IMG/VR virus record: IMGVR_UViG_3300021338_000003
Location: 186,001-250,000 of that record
From: a virus
DNA: 64,000 nt
Strand: one strand, 5' to 3'
Shown here: positions 17,673-24,547 of the stretch, one piece after another
Position numbering within the stretch: position 1 is the stretch's first letter
Layout: each line of letters opens with the position of its first letter
Position numbers and translations under genes: made by a program
The notes under the pieces: model-generated
What the model was told of the DNA's origin: nothing
Seen by the model: only the letters and a program-made list of their open reading frames with translations
Databases searched by the model: none

Positions 17673-18248
17673 ATGGACCCCAAACAGCTGCTGAAGTGGT
17701 TCGATAGCCAGGAAATCTTCGGAATCATGGAGCACCGCAACCGCTTCATTGATTGGACCAATCGCCTCGACAAACGGGTGCGCAAGGCCATCAATGATGG
17801 CGACCCTCAACCCATCACCCGGGTGTTCATGCTAGGTAAAGAACCACTGGTGCGGGTTACCTGGAGCCTCGCCGCTGGGTGGAACATGGCTCTAGGCCGG
17901 GATGATGTGCTCAAGAGCACTGGAGAACCCACCGTCCGCAAGGCGTCCATCTTGTACCCCGACCTCGACCCAGGTGACCAGGTTGTTGCCGAGGCTATCC
18001 GCGAGGATATTGTGGAGGCAATCACAGCAGTCCTGGACCTTACCACCGACACCGTCATCGTCGAGGCAACCAAGAAGGTTGCTCTCCCTTGGTTCCAGGC
18101 CCGTGACAAGCGCGGTGATGTCATCGTCGGACGGTGGTATCGCAAGGACCTTGGTGGCCACATCGTGGCTTCTGGAGCGTCTAAGCACAAGTACACGATC
18201 GACAGCGATCTCATCAAGCAGGGATTCACTCTGCTTAACCGGGAATAA
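17673..18248 (+). CDS. Hypothetical protein
   Basis: 191 residues, ATG at 17673 after AGAAGGAACCC. Basic N-terminus with helical pattern, then an alpha/beta region. No domain recognised. Last gene of the cassette headed by the promoter at 16088; a short GCCGG/CCGGC hairpin at 18253-18266 follows but has no uridine run. Confidence 0.6.
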   Translation: MDPKQLLKWFDSQEIFGIMEHRNRFIDWTNRLDKRVRKAINDGDPQPITRVFMLGKEPLVRVTWSLAAGWNMALGRDDVLKSTGEPTVRKASILYPDLDPGDQVVAEAIREDIVEAITAVLDLTTDTVIVEATKKVALPWFQARDKRGDVIVGRWYRKDLGGHIVASGASKHKYTIDSDLIKQGFTLLNRE

Positions 18249-18284
18249 CCTCGCCGGAGATCCGGCAAGCATATGGAGAAAGGA

Positions 18285-19562
18285 ATGCGCAAGGTTGCGA
18301 TTGCTGCTACCGTCATGGTAGCGATGATTTTGGGACTGTACATGGGTGTACCCAGCACCGAGGCGGAAGCCACCGGGACAAGCTGTGGTACACCGATTCC
18401 CGTGTCCCCGGGTTCACTGACGCTCGGCCTGTATACCCATGTTGGTGAAACCGGAACCCGTGATGGCTTCGGCACTGTCTGGCAGGCTGACCATGCTGCA
18501 GGAGTCGATTCTCGAAATGAAGTCCGTTGGGTCTTCGACGATCAGACCACATGGCCCGCGGTTGTGAACAACCTGGCGAGCAAGGGCATCAGTACCAACG
18601 GTCACGTGGTCGAAGTCGCCCTATATACCGAACAGGCAACACCAAGCACTACGCTCTCATACTCTGACGTGATCGGTGCTTCGGTGTTCCTGCGGGCATG
18701 GGGCAACTATTATCACCGGTTCTTCGTACCGAACGGCACCGGTGGCTTCGTAGAGGATACTAGCCTTCAGGACGAAGTGCAGGCAGGATACGGCTACTCC
18801 TCGTTGTGGGCGATCGGTGACCTCTCCACCGACTCCACCAAGCGGGACCTCACCATGTACAAGATGGAGTCCAGCAATCTGCAACGGTGGGACTGGGTGC
18901 AGACGACAGACGACCTCGATTTTGACATCGGGCGCTTGATCGTCACCCATGGCAATGCGAGTTCGGTTGTGGAGATCGTGACTCCCGGCACTACCGATGG
19001 TCCTGGTGGACCCATCGTTCCGGGCGGTACCGGAACCACCAACCAGTGCACCTCGAAGCCTGCGTGCGTGGACCTGGAGAATACGGCACCTGACTGCAAC
19101 ATCGTTCAGGTTGAGTGCGGTCCGACCGGGAAGACCTACTGGGAAGCCTGCGACTGGTTCGACCTACAAGACAACAACCACATCAACTACGTGGCTGCCG
19201 ATCAGCAGCTGATGTACGACCTGCGCGACCACCTGGTTTCCGACCCGGCGACCGTTCACTACGTTGTTGGTTACTACGGGCTCGGCGCGTTCAACGGAGG
19301 GGCTACCACTGCCCAGCGTGTGGCCGCATACAACCATGCCATCAACGCCGCACGTGTGGTGATGGAGGGCAACCCTAATGACATCGTCATTACGCCGGCC
19401 GGTCGAACCGCCTATGTTGCCTACATCAATACAATGCTCGGTGAGTCGTCTGCCTATGATGTGGTACTCAACCAGGTGAAGGGCAAGATCGATGCGTTGG
19501 AAGGTGATACCCGGGCCGTCTTCTGTACGGATGTCTTCGGCGCCTCCGACTGCAACCTCTGA
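18285..19562 (+). CDS. Secreted or virion-surface protein with signal peptide
   Basis: 425 residues. ATG at 18285 is preferred over the in-frame ATG at 18273 because GGAG lies 6 bp before it. A clear Sec signal peptide opens the protein: MRK, then a hydrophobic core AIAATVMVAMILGLYMGV, then a Pro-Ser-Thr-Glu-Ala region with a likely cleavage near the AEA site. Two halves are joined by a Gly/Pro/Thr linker near residues 235-255; the second half has several cysteines, fitting disulphides outside the cytoplasm. Not recognised as an enzyme. An exported protein between portal and head genes is unusual; superinfection exclusion or surface modification are possibilities only. Confidence 0.65.
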   Translation: MRKVAIAATVMVAMILGLYMGVPSTEAEATGTSCGTPIPVSPGSLTLGLYTHVGETGTRDGFGTVWQADHAAGVDSRNEVRWVFDDQTTWPAVVNNLASKGISTNGHVVEVALYTEQATPSTTLSYSDVIGASVFLRAWGNYYHRFFVPNGTGGFVEDTSLQDEVQAGYGYSSLWAIGDLSTDSTKRDLTMYKMESSNLQRWDWVQTTDDLDFDIGRLIVTHGNASSVVEIVTPGTTDGPGGPIVPGGTGTTNQCTSKPACVDLENTAPDCNIVQVECGPTGKTYWEACDWFDLQDNNHINYVAADQQLMYDLRDHLVSDPATVHYVVGYYGLGAFNGGATTAQRVAAYNHAINAARVVMEGNPNDIVITPAGRTAYVAYINTMLGESSAYDVVLNQVKGKIDALEGDTRAVFCTDVFGASDCNL

Positions 19563-19570
19563 TATCTCGT

Positions 19571-19600
19571 GACCCCATCAACAACGCTGTTGATGGGGTC
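19571..19600 (+). terminator. Stem-loop behind the secreted-protein gene
   Basis: A perfect 13-bp stem GACCCCATCAACA / TGTTGATGGGGTC with a 4-base loop begins 8 bp after the stop. No uridine run follows. Likely transcription terminator or RNA 3' end stabiliser. Confidence 0.65.
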
Positions 19601-19649
19601 ACCTGTATCCCCACACCAAACAGGTTTGATATAGAACATAGGTGAACCG

Positions 19650-19880
19650 GTGAAACCCAGAAACGTGGTCCGTCAAGTGGTGCTTACTGCTCTTACCTCC
19701 AGAGAAGAGAAATTGGTACCTAAGGCCGAGACGTTTCTTATGGACTGGGTATCTGATGGATGGGGCCCTCTACCTCCTGAAATCCAGGCCATCGATGACA
19801 AGGGTGCAGAACCACTAACCGATGCTGAAAAGAAGGTTCTCGTAGACTGGTTCTACAAGAACGCCCCGGGGAATTACTGA
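19650..19880 (+). CDS. Hypothetical small protein
   Basis: 76 residues from GTG 19650, with AGGTGA 5 bp upstream. Helical and acidic, no motif recognised. Its TGA overlaps the ATG of the pyrophosphatase-like gene by one base, implying coupling. Confidence 0.55.
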   Translation: MKPRNVVRQVVLTALTSREEKLVPKAETFLMDWVSDGWGPLPPEIQAIDDKGAEPLTDAEKKVLVDWFYKNAPGNY

Positions 19881-20719
19881 TGAACCCTCTTGAAAAGATT
19901 CTGACCGCCTATACCATCGAAGAGCCCCGGGATCGTCCCGAGGAACCCGAATACCCCTTCGAAGCCCAAATCGAGTATCAGGGGCTGGCCCTAGACATCG
20001 AGAATCTTAAGGGGAGCACTCGATCTGGCGTCGACGAAAATGGTAACAAGTGGGAATCGACCATGTATGCTCACTACGGTGAGCTTCGCGGTCAAAATGC
20101 TCCTGACGGTGATTACCTTGATGTTTTTGTAGGCCCCGAAGATGACGCCCAATGGGTATTCGTGGTCCACCAGGTGCACCCGGGCGGGCACGAGAAGGCA
20201 GGCCAATTCGACGAAGACAAGGTGATGCTGGGGTTCTCTTCTGCGGACGATGCCATCTCCTGCTACCTCAAGCACTATGACCGCCCTGACTACTTCGGTG
20301 GAGTGACCATGGTATCAATGCCTGAGTTCAAGGCGTGGGTCAGCCATCCAGACTCTGATAGTAAGCCCGTCCAACCACCCGCCCAATGGAAAACCGACTA
20401 TCTTCGTCCGAGGAAGAAAGACATGAACATTGAAGCCATGTCCAACCCACTGACCCGGACGAAGGAAATCATCCGGACCCTGGAAGAGAAACTTCGGGCC
20501 GCCCAGAAGAAGCTGAAGAAGGCAAGGGCAAATCACAAGAAGGCCACGACCATCACGCAAAAGGTGCGGTACAACACGGCCGTGAAGTGGCACCAGAAGA
20601 CCGTCAAAAGCTTGAAGCAGGAAATCCGCGAGGAAAAGCAAGTCCTCCGAGATGACACCAAGCTTTTGAAGAAGGAGAAGAAGGCGTCTCTTGAAACGGT
20701 GATCGCCAAGTTCTCATAG
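19880..20719 (+). CDS. Inorganic-pyrophosphatase-like (InPase) domain protein with basic coiled tail
   Basis: 279 residues from ATG 19880. Residues 34-153 match the InPase domain known from polyvalent phage proteins: LDIENLKGSTRSG, then W-xxxMYAHYGEL, DGDYLDVFVGP, VFVVHQ, FDEDKVMLGF and a closing FKAWV. The repeated Asp/Glu residues fit metal binding. Residues 185-270 are a very Lys-rich coiled coil, and the last ten residues, SLETVIAKFS, resemble the SIKEVIAKY tag of neighbouring proteins. Polyvalent proteins of this type are often injected with the DNA, so packaging in the head is plausible. Catalysis is inferred. Confidence 0.65.
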   Translation: MNPLEKILTAYTIEEPRDRPEEPEYPFEAQIEYQGLALDIENLKGSTRSGVDENGNKWESTMYAHYGELRGQNAPDGDYLDVFVGPEDDAQWVFVVHQVHPGGHEKAGQFDEDKVMLGFSSADDAISCYLKHYDRPDYFGGVTMVSMPEFKAWVSHPDSDSKPVQPPAQWKTDYLRPRKKDMNIEAMSNPLTRTKEIIRTLEEKLRAAQKKLKKARANHKKATTITQKVRYNTAVKWHQKTVKSLKQEIREEKQVLRDDTKLLKKEKKASLETVIAKFS

Positions 20720-20720
20720 G

Positions 20721-20749
20721 TTGACATATCTGTTGTGCCATGTTATAAT
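20721..20749 (+). promoter_or_regulatory. Promoter of the GTGCCATGT family (best -35)
   Basis: TTGACA (20721-20726) matches the sigma70 -35 consensus exactly; 17-bp spacer ends GTGCCATGT; TATAAT at 20744-20749. It heads the tagged gene at 20770 and may feed the genes up to the prohead protease. Confidence 0.9.
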
Positions 20750-20769
20750 GCTAGGATGGGAGAGATGAA

Positions 20770-21702
20770 ATGAGCATCAAGAAGGTCATCGAGAAGTACG
20801 AAACCACCGCTTCTATGAGCCGCCAGGACTTCAACCAAGCCGTTCAGAAGGTTTGGGGAGGAGAAACCCCGGAGGGGTTGGTTGTCATCAGTCCCACTGA
20901 GTTTGCGTCCCACAGGGGGCTGTCATCTGACGCAAAGTCGATGATTCGAAAAGAACCGAAGGTGCCGGATACCAGACACCGCGGTCGGACGGAGTGGCTT
21001 CCATCTCAGTATATCCAGAACTGGGATTGGAACAATGGTGGTCTCTCCATCAGTTGGAACTGGGAGCAGAGGAAGGTCATCCTTCCCGAGGGGTGGGAGG
21101 ACGACCGCAAGTTCATTCGATCTGTCAATGACTTCTATACCGCAGTGAAGGAGCAACTCCGGGTCACCGAGGAGGGGTGGATTGTCTACTCCTCTCGGGG
21201 CATCGTAGGGAGTGTGTCCCGACAATTTGGGGTTTCTATGAACCGTGCCGAGGCCGTCTTTGAAAAGAACAAGGATGAAGCTCTCCGGCAGACGGAAATC
21301 ATGAGGATTCGACTGCCCATCGCCAGTCCTGTGAATGGGAAGGTCCTCATGATTCGCGACGAGCAAAGCGTAGTCGACTTCCTGGGGACCAAGCTCAAAA
21401 AGTCTCCTGACTTGTACGTGTACGTCGAAGGATATGCCGAGGCCCCCCAAGACCCGGATGAGGAAGTCGATTCCTACAGCGCGTTTGATGGGTGGTCTCA
21501 GAAGGACCTCATCCTCGAACACATTGCCGACATTGATGCATTCGAAGCTGACCGCGACGGGCATTCGGTCATGGCCCTGTGCGGTCCCTTCAAGAGCGCG
21601 GCTGCAAAAAGAGCCTTCATGAAGAAGATTGGCCTCAGCTCAAGGCAAGAGAAGAAGAACCGCGAAACCGCCAAGGCATACGGAACCTTCCAGTCCTACT
21701 AG
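20770..21702 (+). CDS. Tagged protein (MSIKKVIEKYETTAS), candidate packaged protein
   Basis: 310 residues from ATG 20770 after GGGAGAGATGAA. Residues 1-15 are a copy of the short tag shared by several proteins in this window, with Ala-Ser at 14-15. The rest contains two alpha/beta regions and no catalytic motif I recognise; the last 40 residues are Lys-rich. It stands directly behind a strong promoter and upstream of the prohead protease. Packaging into the head with removal of the tag is an inference from comparison with T4 internal proteins. Confidence 0.65.
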   Translation: MSIKKVIEKYETTASMSRQDFNQAVQKVWGGETPEGLVVISPTEFASHRGLSSDAKSMIRKEPKVPDTRHRGRTEWLPSQYIQNWDWNNGGLSISWNWEQRKVILPEGWEDDRKFIRSVNDFYTAVKEQLRVTEEGWIVYSSRGIVGSVSRQFGVSMNRAEAVFEKNKDEALRQTEIMRIRLPIASPVNGKVLMIRDEQSVVDFLGTKLKKSPDLYVYVEGYAEAPQDPDEEVDSYSAFDGWSQKDLILEHIADIDAFEADRDGHSVMALCGPFKSAAAKRAFMKKIGLSSRQEKKNRETAKAYGTFQSY

Positions 21703-21734
21703 TCCGAAGACCCCGCGCCAAGGATAGAACCAAA

Positions 21735-22181
21735 ATGAACCAGCCTCGGGCCAGGACCATGGCCCAGCAAATTACAGGTTGCTCGGTTGTTTTGACCGAC
21801 AATCCTGACGGGTGGTATCAACACCCGGGATTCATCGAGATACCTCGTGGAAAGGGTCGCAAGGAGGCCCTCATCCATGAAGTGTGTCATTGGGTTGTAG
21901 CCAACGACCTTGAGAGAAAGGAAGAAAACCTGGGCATGCCCAAAGACCCCCAGGTTGACCAGTTGAGCCTCTCGAAGGTTATGCGCGAACTTCGAGAACA
22001 ACAGGCTTGCTTTCTTCAAAAAATCCTCTATGCCATGGATGGTAGAGAGGTCCCCCGCAACCCATCATGTCGTTTTCGGCTCATGGTCCCGCTGGGTGTC
22101 GACCACTCGAAGTGGGTGTTTGACCGAGCCCGAGAGATCGGATGGGAGAAATTGTACGTCTTGGTATCAAGGCCCTGGTAG
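21735..22181 (+). CDS. HExxH putative zinc metallopeptidase-like protein
   Basis: 148 residues from ATG 21735, with AGGA 10 bp upstream. H48-E49-V-C-H52 in the context LIHEVCHWV is a zinc-peptidase signature (HExxH), preceded by a strand FIEIPRG as in small metallopeptidase folds; a following helix with Glu residues could supply the third ligand. The C-terminal part is not recognised. It is flanked by two tagged proteins, so a role in the same process is possible. Activity is inferred from the motif alone. Confidence 0.5.
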   Translation: MNQPRARTMAQQITGCSVVLTDNPDGWYQHPGFIEIPRGKGRKEALIHEVCHWVVANDLERKEENLGMPKDPQVDQLSLSKVMRELREQQACFLQKILYAMDGREVPRNPSCRFRLMVPLGVDHSKWVFDRAREIGWEKLYVLVSRPW

Positions 22182-22189
22182 GAGAAACA

Positions 22190-22591
22190 ATGAGCATCAA
22201 AGAAGTAATTGCAAAGTACAAAGTCACTGCCTCGGGCCATGATCAAGAGATGATTAGCCATAGTCATGACTGGGTCAAATATGTTGACACAGAGGGGTGG
22301 GATCGACTATGGGATGACAGTCTCAGACACGTCGCTCCCGAGGGCTACCTCAGGCATATTGAAGATGATGACTTGCAGTACCACATCATCATCTGGCTTG
22401 ATGAAAGACTCTATGACTTCTTGAAGGAGAAGGGCATGGAGATAGACGGAAGAAAGTGGGATGAGGACCTCTCGCAAGCTAGACAAAAGATGATAGAGGT
22501 TGCTTGCAGAAAGTCCGACATACTTGAAGGACGTATCAGGCCAGAAGAAATAGAGAAGGTTATCAAGAGCATACCCGATTACATCACCTGA
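22190..22591 (+). CDS. Tagged protein (MSIKEVIAKYKVTAS)
   Basis: 133 residues; ATG at 22190 after GGAGAAACA, 8 bp behind the previous stop. Residues 1-15 are the reference copy of the tag, Ala-Ser at 14-15. The remaining 118 residues are acidic and helical and do not resemble the other tagged proteins, which is what makes the shared N-terminus notable. Immediately upstream of the prohead protease. Function unknown. Confidence 0.65.
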   Translation: MSIKEVIAKYKVTASGHDQEMISHSHDWVKYVDTEGWDRLWDDSLRHVAPEGYLRHIEDDDLQYHIIIWLDERLYDFLKEKGMEIDGRKWDEDLSQARQKMIEVACRKSDILEGRIRPEEIEKVIKSIPDYIT

Positions 22592-22613
22592 GGTTCCTGG
22601 GCGCTAGGTGGAA

Positions 22614-22623
22614 GATATCAAAT
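22614..22623 (+). promoter_or_regulatory. GATATCAAAT motif, copy 1
   Basis: GATATCAAAT, 13 bp before the protease start at 22637. The same 10-mer occurs at 24439, at 26702 (opposite strand) and at 26739, all in spacers of the head block. Role unknown; a late-promoter or operator element is possible. Confidence 0.35.
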
Positions 22624-22636
22624 GAGGTATCTTCCT

Positions 22637-23503
22637 ATGTCCAAGATGATCACAGGACTGGCAGAAATCGACCCCTACAACCCTCTTGTGGTGTTGGAGG
22701 GGTCGAAGATTATCGAGGAAGTGCGCGAGTCTATCGTGGGGTCGGGCTCCGATCGGAGACTTGAGCGTACCGCGGTTGTGGCTTCTACCACCGAGGGTGG
22801 GTCCATCAAGCGGCGCCCCATGGATGTGTCCTGGCTGGCTGGCGCCAGTGAGGCATACAATATATCAGCCGATGTCCGGGACTACATCTTCGTTAATGTT
22901 CCGATCGTCACGGCCGATTTCCCTAACCGAAACATGGACTGCTTCACGTATGAGGAGCTGACTACTTTCAGCCCAGTTCTGGGTCGCTTCGTCTACGGGT
23001 CTTTCAAAGCCAAGCCGATGCACCTCAACCACAAGAACAAGAACCCCCTAGAGGCCAAGGGGGTCCACTTCGATGCCACACTCCGGAAGTACAAAGTATG
23101 GCCTGGGAAGCAAGGGTATCAGAGCAACAACACCCAGCCTCGCGAACTCTGGAAGGTTCGGGTCATGTTGGGAGCTTGTCGCCAGAAAGACCCCAAGGTT
23201 GCCCAGAGCATCCTTGACAAAAAGCGCACCGGGTATTCTATGGGTGCCTGGATCGACCACGCCTTCTGCTCGGTCTGCCACAATGACAACATGCGCCAGA
23301 AGTGCACCCACCGCCAGCGGGGCAAGGGTTCCATTTCCGCTGACGGCCGCTTGGTATATGACTGCGTGGCTGGTGTCAACTTCTTCGAAACCTCGGTCCT
23401 CGATGAAGAGCCGGCAGACCCTGATGCCTGGGCTCCCGATGGTGTTTGGGCCCCACACCTGCAGCCCAACATCTGGGCATCCTCCTTGGAGGCTGTGCTG
23501 TGA
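22637..23503 (+). CDS. Prohead protease (T4 gp21-like family)
   Basis: 288 residues from ATG 22637 (GAGG 9 bp upstream); an in-frame ATG at 22622 overlaps the GATATCAAAT motif and is less likely. The segment KPMHLNHKNKNPLEAKGV (H129, H132) matches the conserved His block of capsid assembly proteases, and GYSMGAW (S201) is the probable serine nucleophile block. A zinc knuckle follows, C211xxC214...C223xH225, as in relatives of large myoviruses. The enzyme trims scaffold, capsid and internal proteins during maturation. Its neighbours upstream carry the short tag, so it is the likely processing enzyme. Confidence 0.75.
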   Translation: MSKMITGLAEIDPYNPLVVLEGSKIIEEVRESIVGSGSDRRLERTAVVASTTEGGSIKRRPMDVSWLAGASEAYNISADVRDYIFVNVPIVTADFPNRNMDCFTYEELTTFSPVLGRFVYGSFKAKPMHLNHKNKNPLEAKGVHFDATLRKYKVWPGKQGYQSNNTQPRELWKVRVMLGACRQKDPKVAQSILDKKRTGYSMGAWIDHAFCSVCHNDNMRQKCTHRQRGKGSISADGRLVYDCVAGVNFFETSVLDEEPADPDAWAPDGVWAPHLQPNIWASSLEAVL

Positions 23504-23787
23504 GCGACTATATATACCTTGAAGTCACCGTTCTGGTCAGGCACCCCGAGAAGTTCGAGGGATTCAACTTCGAAAATGCAGCAAAGGACCTGGGCCTTTC
23601 ACCTGACCGGCGAGGAAACACCCTCCCTATTCGCACTGACCCTAGAATGGCCAGTGTTCACTTCTGGGGTCGATTCCCTATGGGGCCCGGGCTGCAGGAC
23701 TCCATTCAGAGGCGTGCCGAGTCCGCACTCAGTCCCCTGGGCGTGCGTCGAGTTATCATCAGAGCACCTACGCCGAGGTTCATGTGA
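23500..23787 (+). CDS. Hypothetical small protein
   Basis: 95 residues starting at GTG 23500 with GGAGG 7 bp upstream, overlapping the protease stop (GTGA). Mixed alpha/beta, basic C-terminus. Not recognised. Stop overlaps the next GTG, so it is coupled on both sides inside the head block. Confidence 0.6.
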   Translation: MSDYIYLEVTVLVRHPEKFEGFNFENAAKDLGLSPDRRGNTLPIRTDPRMASVHFWGRFPMGPGLQDSIQRRAESALSPLGVRRVIIRAPTPRFM

Positions 23788-24371
23788 CTATCCGCCATAT
23801 CATCCGGGAGCAAATGGAAATCGAGGCTGCTGTCCCCGCCTGGCTGGCGTCCATGGGTGGAGCCGCAGTTGCCGTCGGTCTTCGTTTTGCCTTGAAGAAG
23901 GTGCTCCAGTCTGCGATGAAGGCCATGGCCAAGCAAGCAGCCAAGAAGGCTGCCCAGCAGGGCGCGAAGAAAATCACCCAGAAGGGTGCCCAGAAGGTAT
24001 TGATGAATCCGAAGGTTATCAAGCCGGCCATGCGGAGAAAGATTGCTCAGAAGGGTATATCCGATTCCGAGATTGATGAGGTCATCAAAAACATGGACTC
24101 GTCAGTGGGCGAGAAAGCCCAGAAACTCGTGTTCTCCTATCTGGTTGAGAAGGGTACAGCCAACAAGACCCTAACCGAACAGGATGTGGCAGACCTCAAG
24201 GCCGGAAAGGCTCCGAAGGGTACCACTTCTCCTACCGCCAGTGGGAAGAAGGGAAAGAACGGCGAAAAGCCCCCGAAGGGCTACGAAAAAGTCAAGAGTA
24301 GCAAGAAAAATGCATATCGTCGCAAAAAGGACGATGGCACGTACGACTACTGGTACCCCTCCAAGAAGTGA
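23784..24371 (+). CDS. Basic head-associated protein with EAAVPAWL motif
   Basis: 195 residues from GTG 23784 (GTGA overlap). It opens with a tag-like MTIRHIIREQ helix followed by IEAAVPAWL at residues 13-21, a hydrophobic Ala-rich helix, then long Lys/Ala-rich stretches and a very basic tail ending in tyrosines. The HIIREQMEIEAAVPAWL block recurs at residues 84-99 of the protein encoded at 35267-36124. Composition suits a DNA-binding internal head protein. Cleavage in the E-A-A site is inferred from the shared motif and the adjacent protease. Confidence 0.55.
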   Translation: MTIRHIIREQMEIEAAVPAWLASMGGAAVAVGLRFALKKVLQSAMKAMAKQAAKKAAQQGAKKITQKGAQKVLMNPKVIKPAMRRKIAQKGISDSEIDEVIKNMDSSVGEKAQKLVFSYLVEKGTANKTLTEQDVADLKAGKAPKGTTSPTASGKKGKNGEKPPKGYEKVKSSKKNAYRRKKDDGTYDYWYPSKK

Positions 24372-24379
24372 TATGGGCG

Positions 24380-24395
24380 CACTTGCATGCAAGTG
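24380..24395. promoter_or_regulatory. 16-bp perfect palindrome, possible operator
   Basis: CACTTGCATGCAAGTG reads identically on both strands. It is in the 176-bp spacer ahead of the scaffold gene, 8 bp after the preceding stop. Confidence 0.4.
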
Positions 24396-24438
24396 GGAAT
24401 CCTATTTCTGGAGATGACATATCGTTAATTCGATATTG

Positions 24439-24448
24439 GATATCAAAT
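24439..24448 (+). promoter_or_regulatory. GATATCAAAT motif, copy 2
   Basis: Exact GATATCAAAT, 99 bp before the GTG of the scaffold gene and inside the same spacer as the 16-bp palindrome. The rest of this spacer shows no coding sequence. Confidence 0.35.
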
Positions 24449-24547
24449 CCGTCTCGAAGTGCCACTGCTTCTACCCAAAGTGGACCATGCACCCTACCTC
24501 TTGAATTTTGAATCCACCGCATGGAAAATACCTCAAAGGAGTATACC

